A stretch of 64,000 bases of DNA from Raineyella sp034933565 (GCF_034933565.1 NZ_JAYFNG010000049.1:21582-85581), one strand, 5' to 3'. Positions 43,701-53,700 are shown, numbered from the stretch's first letter. Numbers and translations: made by a program. The notes: a model not told the origin generated them from the sequence alone.

Positions 43701-46369
43701 ACGTAGTCGCCGGGCAGCCTGACCAGCCGGCCGCTGGCGCGGTGGGCCGCCACCAGTCCGCCATCGGCGGTGATGTCTCGGACGGTCCATAGGTCCCCGT
43801 TCTTCACCCAGTCGGTGCGCGAGATCCGCAACCGGCGGTCGTTGACGCGGGTGATGATCGTGTCCCCGACACTGGCCCGGTTCCCGTCGGCGAGCAGCAC
43901 CTCAGGTCCGTCCGGGACGCCGATGCGGGCGAGTCGATCGGTGCGGGCCCGCTGGTTCAACTCGCCCACGAGTTCGCGGGTGGGGGCGAGCATGATCGAC
44001 GCCCGCCCGGTCGCGGTGTCGCACTGCCACGCGCCGAACGCGGCGCCGGTCATGGTCGCCAGGTCACCGACATGCACGCGCTGCCCGTCCAGGTAGAACC
44101 CCAAACCGGACGCGTCGCCGTCCCGCAACGCCAACGATGCCGCGGCCTCGCTCGGGTCGGTGAACCGCATGAGTTCGGTCAACACCGAGGCGCCCTGGCT
44201 GGTTTGGATGTCGCGCAGCACCCCGCCGGCGCCGACGGCGGCGAGTTGCTGGTCGTCGCCGATCAGCCGGACGCTGGCGCCTTGCTCGACCGCCCAGGAC
44301 ACGACGGTGTCGAGGGTGAGGGTGTCGGCCATGCCGGCCTCGTCGATGATCACCAGACTGTTCGCCCGCACAGTGTCGGCCCAGTCGGGCAGGGCGTGGT
44401 GGGTGATGCCCCACGCCAGTTTCGCCAGCGTGTCGGTGGTGGCGTGGGTGTGTTCGCGCAGCTGGGCGGCCGCCGCGGCCGACGGCGCCAGCCCGATCAC
44501 GGCGCGCCCGTCGGCCGCCCACGCGTCAGTGAGCACTCGCATCGCGGTCGTCTTCCCGGCCCCGGCCGGCGCCAACGCCAACTGCAACCTGGCGCCGGTC
44601 TGGGACATCTGGCGCACCAAGTCTGCCTGCCCCGGGTTCAGCGGCACCCCGTCGGCCGCGCTCGCCGACAGCGCGGCGGTGACGTGCTCGGCCGGCACCG
44701 GGGTGCCATCCGCGCGTCCGGCAAAGTCGACCAGGTGACGCTCGGCGGCGACCACCGCGGCGCTGGTGTAGAGGGTGGAACCGGCGACGGTGTAGACGCT
44801 GGAACCGTCCGCCCGCCGCAACGGTAGCGGCTCGCGGACACCGGTTTCGGGTCGCGACAGGCGCACGCTGCGGCCCAGGGCGGCGTGCACCAGCCGTTCG
44901 ACCGCGGCCGGCACCTGGTCGGGTTGCAGGTCGGTGTAGCGGACCATCCGTTGCGCCTCGGCGCGCACATGGCAGTCCTGCCAGGTCGCCGCCCGGGTCG
45001 CCATCGCCGCCACGATCCGGTCGGCCGTCTGATCGAACCACGCCGCGTCCGGGTGCACCAGCCGGGTGCGGGTGGGGGTCGTGGCGTTGTTCAGCATGCG
45101 CCGCAACGCGCGTTCCCCGCCGAGCACCTCGACCGCCTGACGGTGCCAAACCTCGCGTTGTTCGGCCAGGGATCGGGGTTCGTGTTTGGCGTCGCGGGTC
45201 TCCAGGGTTGCCTGCTGGGCGAGCCGGATCGACTCCACCGTCGACGGCGGACGCTGATGCTCCCGCTGAAAGGCTGCGACCAACTGCTGGTGGCGGGCCT
45301 CGATGTCGACCCGGCGAGACGACCAGCGTTCGTTCAACACCGCGGGCACGCCGACGAGTTCACGCACCGGTCTTTTGCCTGCGTCCCGGACGGCTTGGGG
45401 GCGGTCGGCGAACGCAAACCCCTGGCGTTCCAGCAGCTTCATCAACGTGGTGTTGTAGGTCTCCGATACCGACACCATGCCCCGGTACAACACGCGCGCG
45501 TCGATCGACAACCACTTCCCCGAGCCTGCGGTGCGGACCTTGTTCGCCACCGCCACATGGGTGTGCAGGTCGGGATCACCCGCCCTGGTGTCACGATGCG
45601 TGAACGCCGCCGCGACCATGCCCGACACGTCGACCTGACGGACCCCGCGGGTACCCTCCCGGGCATACAACAGGTGCCGCTCGACATAGGCCAGGGCAGC
45701 ATGGACGGCCTGCCGGTGCGCGATCTCGATACCTGCGGCGACCTTCGGATCGGCCACCGCCCACAACGCGCTGACACTCTTCGGCGGCGAGAACGTCACG
45801 TCGAAACCTGCCACCGTGGACGACCCGGTCCGCGAGTATCGGGCGACCGCACTCGCCAACTCCCGCGGCCCATCCGGGGGTCGGGCGAACTCGGCGGTGA
45901 ACATCTCGGAGGCAACCTCGGTGCGGATCCGTGCCCTGTCGTCCACCGAAACCTCGGCGTCACGGCGCAGCCCGCGGCTGGTGTTCAACGTTCCCACGCG
46001 TCGGGCCACCTCGATTCGGAACGCCGACACCTCACCCCCAACCCGGAACGGCACACCCAAACGCGTCGCCGCCGCGACCAGCTCAGCGGGGGCGCCCGGG
46101 CCGAGTTGGGCGACCAGCTCGGCACCGATCGGGTTGTGCCCGGCGCCAAACAGCGCCTGCATCTGGACTTGGGAGACCACCGAGCCGGCGAACCCGTCCC
46201 GGATGTTCGCGCAGCCCGAGCCGACCCAAACACCCGGGGTCTCACCCTTCTCGGAGTAGTACGACGCCAACCCGGTGTAGCCGCGCTCGGTGGCGTCCTG
46301 TGCCGCCACCTGACGAGTCAGATAGTCATAGCCGTTGCCCGCGCTCAGCTTGTGCAACGACGCCGTCAT
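40754..46369 (-). CDS. MOBF relaxase - RecD-like helicase - DnaG-type primase fusion
   Basis: 1871 residues from ATG 46369. The TrwC-type relaxase domain comes first: tyrosines Y14 and Y16 (GYDYL) and the three-histidine metal site H258, H269, H271 in HRDTRAGDPDLHTH. A RecD-like helicase follows, with LAPAGAGKTT near residue 605 and SLVIIDEAGM. The last ~450 residues hold a DnaG catalytic core: RVTFPITNPDGEILGFVARR, KYLNT, then a TOPRIM part with VIVEGPMDA (~1575) and VIATDADLAG (~1625). It would nick at oriT, unwind the strand and could prime the complementary strand in the recipient. Promoter box F ends 6 bp upstream, so the mRNA is probably leaderless. Confidence 0.9.
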   Translation of the reverse strand: MTASLHKLSAGNGYDYLTRQVAAQDATERGYTGLASYYSEKGETPGVWVGSGCANIRDGFAGSVVSQVQMQALFGAGHNPIGAELVAQLGPGAPAELVAAATRLGVPFRVGGEVSAFRIEVARRVGTLNTSRGLRRDAEVSVDDRARIRTEVASEMFTAEFARPPDGPRELASAVARYSRTGSSTVAGFDVTFSPPKSVSALWAVADPKVAAGIEIAHRQAVHAALAYVERHLLYAREGTRGVRQVDVSGMVAAAFTHRDTRAGDPDLHTHVAVANKVRTAGSGKWLSIDARVLYRGMVSVSETYNTTLMKLLERQGFAFADRPQAVRDAGKRPVRELVGVPAVLNERWSSRRVDIEARHQQLVAAFQREHQRPPSTVESIRLAQQATLETRDAKHEPRSLAEQREVWHRQAVEVLGGERALRRMLNNATTPTRTRLVHPDAAWFDQTADRIVAAMATRAATWQDCHVRAEAQRMVRYTDLQPDQVPAAVERLVHAALGRSVRLSRPETGVREPLPLRRADGSSVYTVAGSTLYTSAAVVAAERHLVDFAGRADGTPVPAEHVTAALSASAADGVPLNPGQADLVRQMSQTGARLQLALAPAGAGKTTAMRVLTDAWAADGRAVIGLAPSAAAAAQLREHTHATTDTLAKLAWGITHHALPDWADTVRANSLVIIDEAGMADTLTLDTVVSWAVEQGASVRLIGDDQQLAAVGAGGVLRDIQTSQGASVLTELMRFTDPSEAAASLALRDGDASGLGFYLDGQRVHVGDLATMTGAAFGAWQCDTATGRASIMLAPTRELVGELNQRARTDRLARIGVPDGPEVLLADGNRASVGDTIITRVNDRRLRISRTDWVKNGDLWTVRDITADGGLVAAHRASGRLVRLPGDYVTTASELGYACTIHSAQGVSVDTMHGVCTGAESRQQFYTMMTRGRHANHVWLEVVPDPDPGVLTRPEGLNPPTPTDILETILRRDQTQTSASSFLRAQSDPRLLLGQATARYLDGLGVAAAHHLGTAAVADLETCAEALLPGITDQPAWPTLHTHLLLLGATGAEPIGSLTDALDVRSIAGAHDIAAVLSWRLDDTGLRNITPGPLPWLPGIPTPLAADPTFGEWLTSQSRQVTELTAQVRQQVSEQTALPAWTRIGDHQPDTDLLAAIEVWRAAMQVDPADPRPTGPPQISRAAHTWQRHLDTQLRHGLAPAMAEWGPLLARLDQAVDRDPFTHQLAEHLAALSRNGHDAARLVRTAADRGPLPDDHAAAALWWRIHQLLPQPDAAAQGRVEPGEWTSQLASLVGDQQAARITNSPLWPALVAQVDDALARGWRLSGLIRLPDDDTGQPDPCLTLLQRTAIAIEQPAELDPPEPDYAVAVGDRIHAESDAEELGWLAGDVDARLGMAGLVRASMGPPEATAEDVRRMIERDDAWRTCPASRDRLVQVNRLTQNFYAARLPGSWARQYLIERFGADLAGHRLVQPGHAPAGWTNLVDHLRQQGVTDTEMIAAGVARVASTGRLIDQFRDRVTFPITNPDGEILGFVARRNPASGDDPKAGPKYLNTAQTPLFCKGDQFYGHLVPGTTPVIVEGPMDAIAVTLGSQGRYSGLAPLGTSLTSQQAAILAGQPHVVIATDADLAGHVAAERDYWQLTPHGINPQRARFDQGTDPADQLHHHGTTTLTNALDAATPMADTMIDERVAHLPIPVAANDAARIIAALPADRWDDLAATTATRLGIPESDLRRQLLAHVQAWNTDPARAAADATAGTSDVRQRMQFAAVQTRWRRLANQVNPRLTRQSDWPDLETAMQAAHDNGHDVELAVRLLAELDAGSVKPVADLHARLTASLDLADTKPPTLAATRQPEVTRHSQGRPQPAPAVT

Positions 46370-46375
46370 ACCCAA

Positions 46376-46404
46376 ACCAAGCCACCACGATCGGCGTCAT
46401 GGAC
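46376..46404 (-). promoter_or_regulatory. ICE promoter box copy F (GTCCAT-N17-CTTGGT)
   Basis: On the minus strand GTCCAT is at 46404-46399 and CTTGGT at 46381-46376, spacer 17. Only 6 bp separate the box from ATG 46369, placing the expected transcription start on the A of the start codon. It would drive the relaxase and the prepilin peptidase. Confidence 0.7.
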
Positions 46405-46437
46405 GCCCGACGGCCTGGGTCTGAACGGGGCGGGTGG

Positions 46438-46854
46438 TCAGTCGATGTCGGCGGGAACCATCTCTGCCAACTCGGCGACCGCAGCCGCGACTTCGCGCCA
46501 AGAAGTGGCCCGCATCGTCGGGGACGCGACCATCCGCCGCGACCGACGCAGCGCCTCCGCCAGCGCGTCCGGGTCGGAGGCGACCAGCTCGATCGCAGCG
46601 TCCCTGGTCAGGCTTCCGGTGACCCGCAGACGCTCCTCGGACGCCCAATCGTCGACTGCCGCGGCCGGTTTCGGGGTTGGTTCGGCGGCGGTGACGGGGT
46701 CGGTTCGCCGGTCGCGCGCGGCCCGGCTCTTGCACCGCGACGAGCAGTACCGCCGAGGCTGACCGCGACCGGGTTGGGGCTCTACCGGCGTCCCGCAGAC
46801 CGGGCAGACACCCCTCATTGGTGCGGCTACGTCGTCGTTGTCGGGGTGCTCCAT
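46438..46854 (-). CDS. Zinc-ribbon protein upstream of the relaxase
   Basis: 138 residues. C17PVC20 and YC37SSRC41KSRAARDRR form a treble-clef or zinc-ribbon motif with a basic extension; the remaining part is helical. TTGCAC (46889-46884) and TAAGAA (46867-46862) with a 16-bp spacer form a normal sigma-A style promoter on this strand, ending about 7 bp before the ATG, so this mRNA may also be leaderless. Its place next to the probable oriT suggests DNA binding at the nic region or regulation. Confidence 0.65.
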   Translation of the reverse strand: MEHPDNDDVAAPMRGVCPVCGTPVEPQPGRGQPRRYCSSRCKSRAARDRRTDPVTAAEPTPKPAAAVDDWASEERLRVTGSLTRDAAIELVASDPDALAEALRRSRRMVASPTMRATSWREVAAAVAELAEMVPADID

Positions 46855-46968
46855 AAGCCAATTCTTAACACGTTATTCCGAGAGTGCAAGAGGTGTGTCA
46901 GGTTTTGAAAGTCGCGTTACCCCTCGCGTTGCTACCGGGACTTCTCGACAATCGTCGTCGTGGGAAAC
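46855..46968. other. Divergent intergenic region, oriT candidate
   Basis: The gap between the divergent 46854 and 47037 genes, within 500 bp of the relaxase start, is the most likely oriT site. It has an AT-richer part (46862-46905) and CGCGTT direct repeats at 46913-46918 and 46925-46930 (12-bp period). No nic motif can be assigned from sequence alone. Confidence 0.35.
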
Positions 46969-46997
46969 GTCCACGAGGACGCGACGCTGGTCTTGGG
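46969..46997 (+). promoter_or_regulatory. ICE promoter box copy E (GTCCAC-N17-CTTGGG)
   Basis: GTCCAC at 46969-46974 and CTTGGG at 46992-46997, spacer 17, with CGTCCACGAGG and GTCTTGGG flanks almost identical to copy D. It lies 39 bp before ATG 47037. Confidence 0.7.
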
Positions 46998-47036
46998 TCC
47001 AGTGACAGCCAGGTCGAACACGAACGGAGCATCGTC

Positions 47037-47357
47037 ATGGCCAGCAACACCGACAAGATCGCCGCCCGAAAGGCGATCCAACAAGCCCACGCCGAACGCG
47101 TCCGCCTACGACGCGAACGCGAAACCCAACTCGAACAACTCGCCATCCAAGTCGGCGCATCCCTGGCCGCCGGACGCCGCGCGCTGGCCGAAGCCGAAGC
47201 CGCCGCCGGACGCGCACTCAACCAGATGATCGACCAGCACGGACTCGGCGTCCGCGAAGTCCAGGAATGGTGCGCAGTCCAGCTGACGCCGCGAGAGATC
47301 GCGCGACTGCGGCGCGCGGCGGAGGAGGTGGATGGCGAATCGGGAGAAGTTGCCTGA
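47037..47357 (+). CDS. Small coiled-coil protein, possible relaxosome accessory
   Basis: 106 residues, strongly charged. A long helix with Lys/Arg/Glu (ARKAIQQAHAERVRLRRERETQLEQL), an Ala/Gly helix and a C-terminal HTH-like part (HGLGVREVQEWCAVQLTPREIARLRRAA). ATG 47037 follows box E and is divergent from the relaxase side. Size, charge and position fit MobC/TraJ-type accessory proteins that help the relaxase at oriT. Assignment is inferred from context. Confidence 0.55.
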   Translation: MASNTDKIAARKAIQQAHAERVRLRRERETQLEQLAIQVGASLAAGRRALAEAEAAAGRALNQMIDQHGLGVREVQEWCAVQLTPREIARLRRAAEEVDGESGEVA

Positions 47358-47535
47358 CTCCAAGCAGCGCGCCTTGTGGTCGGACCCAATCTGATGGACC
47401 TGCAACTCGTCCGGACCGAACAGAACAAGTCAGGGTCATCTGTCTCGACCTGCTGAGGTTCGGGCGCGGTGACCTCGGCCCGAGCGCGAACGTTCCGTGA
47501 TTGACTGGGGGTTACCCCACACAAGGAGACAAGGT

Positions 47536-50500
47536 ATGACGGCGACGGTGCCCGCTCTGACTGAGATCCCGGAGGTCCCTCAGCCAGGGCGCGTGGTCGA
47601 GGTGCGCGGCTCCACATGGGCGGTCACCGACGTGCTGGAACAGGGCATCTCCCGTTCTCCTGCAGATGAAACCGTCGCCGGTCTACAGCACGTCGTGACG
47701 TTGCAGGCGCTGAGCGAGGACTCCGGCGACGAACTCCGGGTCATCTGGGAGCTCGAGGTCGGTCACACCCTCGCTCCGGACCAGGGGCTGCCGGAGCGTC
47801 TCAACCCCGACTTCTTCGACGAGCCGAACGAGTTGGGTGCGTTCGTGGATGCCGTGCGATGGGGCGCGGTGACATCCGCCGACGACAAAGCGTTCCAGGC
47901 GCCCTTTCGTTCCGGGGCGAACGTCGAGGCATACCAGCTCGAACCCCTGCGTCGTGCCCTGCAGGCGCCGCGGACAAACCTGCTGCTCGCCGATGACGTC
48001 GGCCTTGGCAAAACCATCGAGGCGGGCCTGGTCGTCCAGGAGTTGCTACTGCGTCACCGTGCCCGCAATGTCGTGATCCTGTGTCCGCCGAGTCTGTCAC
48101 TGAAATGGCAGGACGAGATGCGCGACAAGTTCGGCCTCGACTTCGTCATTGTCAACAGTGAGCGCATGGCCGAGTTGCGCCGTACCCACGGCCTGAACGC
48201 GAACCCGTTCCGCTTGTTCCCTCGCGTCATCGTTTCGATGGCGTGGCTCCGCTCAGCGCGCGCGCAACGGCTGCTGCGCGACATCTATGCAGACGTGGAC
48301 GATTCGGCGTCCGGACGCCGCTACGCCTTCGACATCCTGGTCGTCGATGAGGCCCACCATGTGGCCCCTTCGAGCCCCACGGTGGTTGGCCGTAACCGCG
48401 GGTATGCCGTTGACTCCCAGCGCACCATTTACACCCGCGAGTTGGCCAATCGCTGCGAGCACCGCTTGTTCCTCAGCGCGACCCCGCACAACGGCCACGC
48501 CGAGTCGTTCACGGCTTTGTTGGAGATGATCGACAACCGCCGCTTCAGTCGGGGGGCTGATCTGAACGAGCAGGCTCTCAAGGAGGTGACGGTCCGCCGG
48601 CTGAAGTCAGAGATCACGTCGAAGTCTTTCAAGACCCGCACCATCAAGCCGATCCCGTTCACCCCCTCGGACGCCGAGCAGGACGCCTTCGAGCAACTTG
48701 CCACGATCATCGCTCGCAGTAAGAAGGCGAATGGACGTGAGCAGGGCGGCGATCTGGTTGGCATGCTGTTGAAGAAGCGGTTCATGTCTTCACCGCTGTC
48801 ATTCGGACGCACCCTTTCCGCCTACCTGGAGACCTTGAGCAACGGCGTCAGCACGCGCAACACCGCGGCGTCCATGTTCGACGATGACGACGAGGTGCTC
48901 CGCGAGACCGTGGGCAGCGAGCAGAGTGACGAAGAAGAAGGTCTGGAGCATCATCCGGAGTACATTGCGCTGCAGTTGCGCAAGGGCACGAACCCGCTCG
49001 TTGCGGCGTCGAGCAAAGACCTGAGTGAGCTCGTTGACTGGGGCCTGTCTTACGAGGCCCGGCCCGACTCGCGCCTGGAGGCTCTGCTCGGTTTCCTGGA
49101 CGGGATCTGCCGTCCCGATGGCACCTGGCTGAACGAACGCGTGGTTGTGTTCACGGAGTACGCCGCCACCCTCGACTGGATCGTGGACGTCCTGACGGCC
49201 CGGGGCTACGGGCCACGACTGGCGGTGATCCAGGGGTCCACCGACCCCGAGGAGCGCGAGTTGATCCGGCAACGTTTTGTGGCCAACCCGCACGACGAGC
49301 CCGTCCGCGTCCTGGTTGCGACTGATTCGGCTGGTGAGGGCATCGACCTGCAGGCCCATTGCCACCGGCTGGTCAACTTCGACATACCGTTCAACCCGTC
49401 GCGGCTCGAGCAGCGCATCGGTCGCATCGACCGCTACGGCCAGACCCAGACCCCCGAGGTCTTCCACTTCGTGCCCGGCAAGGCCTCGACCACCTACGCC
49501 GCCGACATGGACTTCATGGCCCGGATCGCACGGAAGGTCGGCCAGGTCGCCGTCGACCTGGGTTCGGTAAACCAGGTGATCGACGCCGAGATCCAGCAGC
49601 ACTTCTCTCCCAACCGGAGCCGCACCACGGTCGTCACCGACGAGGGTTCTGCAATCATCAACCGCACCCTGGCGGGCGGGCTGGAACTCAACCGGCAACT
49701 GAACGAGTTGTCTCGCACCTTCGAGGAAAAGAAGGTCGATCTGCACCTCACCCCGGCGAGCACCGAGCGGGTCGTCGCAACGGCCCTGCAGATCACCGAC
49801 CAACCCCCGCTCGTCCTGGTCGGTGACGATCGCACGGACGCCCGCGTCCTCGAGGTTCCCCGGCTCAGCGCCCGTTGGCATAAGTCGCTGGAGGGCCTGG
49901 CAACCAAGCTCGACCCCACCAGACAGCGTCCCATCACGTTCGACCCGGAGGCCCTGATCGACCCTGAGGACGGCTCGACCCGCACTGACCTTGTTCATGT
50001 GCACCTGGGCCATCCACTCCTGCAACGCTCCGCACGGCTGCTGCGCAACGCCCTGATGACCGGACGCTCCGACGTCAACCGGGTCACTGCCGTCGTCCTC
50101 GATAACCTGGACGCCTCTTGCGTGGCCGCCGTCTCACGCCTCGTACTGGTTGGACGCGGCGGGCTGCGGCTCCACGAGGAGGTGTTCGTGACTGGCATCC
50201 GGTTGAGGGCGCAGGACCTCGCAGAGGAGAAGGTGCTGGTCGTGCTCGACCGGGCGCTGGACGCCGGCGCGCACCAGGTGCCGGACGCCGGTGTCCGCGC
50301 CTCTTTGGCCGATGCATGGAATGCCGAGGGTTCCCGGATGCGCGAACGTCTCACCGCCGCCATGGAACGCCGCGCCCAGACTCGGCAGGCCCGCGTCGAA
50401 GCCCTCCTGAAGTCACGCGAGGAGGCGGACGCCCAGCGGGCACGCGACATCTTCGCGGCTTTCCGGGTGAATCTGACCGACTCGATCCGGCGCCTCGAAC

Positions 50501-50730
50501 GCGATGAGGAGGAGCAACTGTTGATGCTGTTCGGTGACGACCAGCGCGAACAGCGCCGCAAGGACCTGCGCGCCATGCGGGACCGTCTCGAGTCCCTGGA
50601 CGACGAAGAGCGGCGCGAACTGGACGCCATCGCCGACCGGTACACCGACGTGAAGCCGTACGTATCGGCCGCGGCCGTGGTGTTCGCCATGACTCCCACC
50701 GACACAATAACCTGGGGGGCAGCCAGATGA
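47536..50730 (+). CDS. drmD: DISARM DrmD, SNF2-type helicase
   Basis: 1064 residues. ATG 47536 is chosen for AGGAGACAAGGT just upstream; a GTG at 47497 has no such site. Motif I is DDVGLGKTIEAG (near residue 154), motif II VVDEAHHV (~271), and the C-terminal RecA domain has ATDSAGEGIDLQ and QRIGRIDRYGQ (~630). A charged helical tail follows. DrmD is the class 1-specific helicase of DISARM. It overlaps drmMI by 4 nt, and all five genes of the operon are coupled or spaced by 1-2 bp. No GTCCAY box lies upstream. Confidence 0.9.
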   Translation: MTATVPALTEIPEVPQPGRVVEVRGSTWAVTDVLEQGISRSPADETVAGLQHVVTLQALSEDSGDELRVIWELEVGHTLAPDQGLPERLNPDFFDEPNELGAFVDAVRWGAVTSADDKAFQAPFRSGANVEAYQLEPLRRALQAPRTNLLLADDVGLGKTIEAGLVVQELLLRHRARNVVILCPPSLSLKWQDEMRDKFGLDFVIVNSERMAELRRTHGLNANPFRLFPRVIVSMAWLRSARAQRLLRDIYADVDDSASGRRYAFDILVVDEAHHVAPSSPTVVGRNRGYAVDSQRTIYTRELANRCEHRLFLSATPHNGHAESFTALLEMIDNRRFSRGADLNEQALKEVTVRRLKSEITSKSFKTRTIKPIPFTPSDAEQDAFEQLATIIARSKKANGREQGGDLVGMLLKKRFMSSPLSFGRTLSAYLETLSNGVSTRNTAASMFDDDDEVLRETVGSEQSDEEEGLEHHPEYIALQLRKGTNPLVAASSKDLSELVDWGLSYEARPDSRLEALLGFLDGICRPDGTWLNERVVVFTEYAATLDWIVDVLTARGYGPRLAVIQGSTDPEERELIRQRFVANPHDEPVRVLVATDSAGEGIDLQAHCHRLVNFDIPFNPSRLEQRIGRIDRYGQTQTPEVFHFVPGKASTTYAADMDFMARIARKVGQVAVDLGSVNQVIDAEIQQHFSPNRSRTTVVTDEGSAIINRTLAGGLELNRQLNELSRTFEEKKVDLHLTPASTERVVATALQITDQPPLVLVGDDRTDARVLEVPRLSARWHKSLEGLATKLDPTRQRPITFDPEALIDPEDGSTRTDLVHVHLGHPLLQRSARLLRNALMTGRSDVNRVTAVVLDNLDASCVAAVSRLVLVGRGGLRLHEEVFVTGIRLRAQDLAEEKVLVVLDRALDAGAHQVPDAGVRASLADAWNAEGSRMRERLTAAMERRAQTRQARVEALLKSREEADAQRARDIFAAFRVNLTDSIRRLERDEEEQLLMLFGDDQREQRRKDLRAMRDRLESLDDEERRELDAIADRYTDVKPYVSAAAVVFAMTPTDTITWGAAR

Positions 50731-53700
50731 GCCCGGTCAGGCCACGCCGGCGTCCGGTCCGTTCCGTCGCCGAGCAACACCGGCAGTGGCTGCAACTCGT
50801 CGAGACCGACGGTCCATTCCTGTCGATCCCCGTAATGAAGCGCGTCTACCCCCAAGGCATCGCACCGCTGGACGATCGCGTCCTCGGCCAATTGAAGGAG
50901 ACCAAGGCACCGTTCGAGCAGGCGTGGGACGCCCTCGACCGGGAGGGCGAACCACAGCTGGCCGCGTACCGCACTGCCCGCGACGCGTGGGTCAACGTCG
51001 TCCTTCGCCGAGTGTTCGGTTGGGCCCAGCACTACGTGACGGACGCCCCGGTCGGGGTCGGCTCGCCCAACGGCCGGGTCGTTGCCGTCAGCACGGGCGC
51101 CTTCCGCCGGGCGGGAGCCACGGCTGCTCTGACCTGGGTGATCGACCCAGTCCGAAACCTGCATGATCTGCTCGACGACGGCTGGGCCACCAGCCCCATC
51201 GACCGTATGGAGCTAATGCTCCGATCCGCAGGTGTCCCGGTCGGGGTGGTGACGGACGGCCGTTGGTGGGCGATCGTGAGCGCGCCGGCGAAGACGATGG
51301 TCGCCTCCGGCATTGTCGACAGCCAGACCTGGGTTGAGGAGTCCGACACCCGAGACGCCTTCGCCGCTCTGCTTTCACCGATCCGGCTGGCCGGCGGAGC
51401 GGAGGCAGACCGGCTGCCGGCGATGTTCCGCGACTCCGTGGCGGCTGCAGAGGAGATCACCGAGTCGCTGGGCAGCCAGGTCCGCCGAGCGATCGAGCTG
51501 ATCGTGCAGTCGTTCTCCGAGTCGGCCGAGGATGCCGGACGCCGCGGCGAACCGAACCCGCTGCCTGACGACGGCGACCAGATCTACTCTGCCGCGGTGA
51601 CCGTGATGATGCGGGTTGTGTTCCTGCTGTTTGCCGAGGAACGCGACCTGCTGCCGCAGGGACAGCTATTTGACCAGGGTTACGGACTGACCGGGCAATT
51701 GGACGAGTTGCGCCGCCGCGCTGAGGCCGAATCGCCCGAGAGCCTGGACGCCACCTCGGCGGTCTGGCACCGTTTGCTCGCCACCTCGCGGGCGCTGTTC
51801 TACGGCGCGACCTTCGAGGACATGCGTCTACCCGCCTACGGCGGCTCCCTGTTCGACCCAACCCGCTTCCCGTTCCTCAGTGCTCGCGCCGACCGCGGCC
51901 CACTGGCGCTGGCGGTCAATGACCGGGTGATGATGCAAGTGCTGGACGCCGTTCAGATGGCCGATATCAAGGGGCAGGGGCGGCGGCCGATATCGTTCCG
52001 CGACATCGACGTCGAGCAGATCGGATACATCTACGAGGGCCTACTCGGCTACACCTGCGCCTTCGCCACCGAGACGATCGTCGGCCTGATCGGGAAGTCA
52101 GGCTCCGAACCCGAAATTCCGCTCGCCGTGCTCAACGACATCGCAGACAAGCACGCCGACGACAAGTCCATCGCCACCGCGATCCTGGCATGGGTGAAGG
52201 AACACCAACCTGGCGCCGTGCCAACGACCTCGTCGGCGCTCATCAAGGCGCTAAAGGCCAGCGACACCATCGAGGACGCCGACCTGGCCATCCGCGCCGT
52301 CACCCACGACACAGACCTGACCGCCGAGCTCAAGAGCTGGATCGGGATTATTCGCCGCGACCTGCGTAACCGACCCACGGTCGTCACCCAGGGCGGGCTC
52401 CTTGTCATCGAGACCCCCTCACGAAAGAACGCCGGGGCCCACTACACACCCCGCTCCCTCGCCGAAGAAGTCGTGTTCCACGCCCTCGAACCACTCGTCT
52501 ACGCACCCGGCCCGTACCAGACGCCAAACCGCGAGGAGTGGCGGCTGAAGTCGCCCGAGGAGATCCTCGATCTCAAGGTCGCCGACATCGCCTGTGGCTC
52601 GGGCGCGTTCCTGGTTGCCGCCGCCCGCTACCTGGCCGCGCGTCTGGTCGAGGCGTGGGCAGCCACCGGCACGGGCATCGGCACGCCGAAACAACAGGAG
52701 ACCGACGCGCTGCGCAAGGTGGTGGCCCAGTGCCTGTACGGTGCGGACATCAACCCGATGGCTATTGAGATGTGCAAGTTGTCACTGTGGCTGGTGTCGC
52801 TCGACCCCAAACAACCGTTCAGCTTCGTCGACGACAAGATGCTCGTCGGCAACTCCCTGCTCGGCATCACCGACCTGGCCCAACTCGAAGCCCTGCACAT
52901 CGACCCCACCCGGGTGCCGCCAGAGGAGGCCCTGTTCGACGTCACCAGCGCCGGCTACGCCAGCACCGTCGACGTGCGGGGGACCGTCGCCAAGGCCGTC
53001 CGCATTCGGCACACGCTCGCCAGCGAGGTCGACGACAACGATCCTCAGCGCTCCGCCAAGGCGAAGAAGGTCCAGCTCGAGCGGCTTCGCAGAACCACCG
53101 ACGAACTTCGCGACATCGCAGACGGTGTCATCGCGGCTGGACTCGGCCTCGGGGGCAAACCAGGCAAAGCCCTCGACGAGGCCTACGATAACCTCCGCCT
53201 GGCCGTCAACGACGCCTACCCCAGCCACGGCGACCAGAACCGCGCCAGGCTGGAAGCCATCCAAGACGTCGGCCTCACGCCCACAGTCCAGACTGACTAC
53301 GAACGATGGATGCCGCTTCATTGGGCCATCGAACTGCCTGACATCTGCGTCAGGGATGGCTTCGATGCCGTGATCGGCAATCCTCCATTCTTAGTGGGGA
53401 AGAAGATTTCAGGGGCTATCGGCGTCGCGCACCGCGAGTACTTGGTGAACCAAATTGCCGATTCGAGAACCGGAAATTCGGACATGGTCGCATTCTTCGT
53501 CATTCGTGCAACTAGCCTTCTCCGACCTACTGGCTGCTTGGGGCTCGTTACCGCCAAGGTAATCAGCGAAGGTGACACGCGAGAGGTCGGTCTCGAGCAA
53601 CTAGCTTTGCGGGGCTTCAGGATCCACCGGGCAGTCCGCAGCCGCGAATGGCCCTCGCGGGGCACTGTCGCAACGAGATACTCGATCGTGTGGGGCGGCT

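Noticed and set aside
47501..47518. TTGACT and GGGGTTACCCC just before drmD as promoter and operator.
   Set aside because: A -10 element at the right distance would fall on the ribosome site, and the palindrome is too short to stand out in this GC content.
48799..50025. 408-residue open frame opposite drmD.
   Set aside because: Antisense to clear helicase motifs; no family resemblance and no ribosome site.
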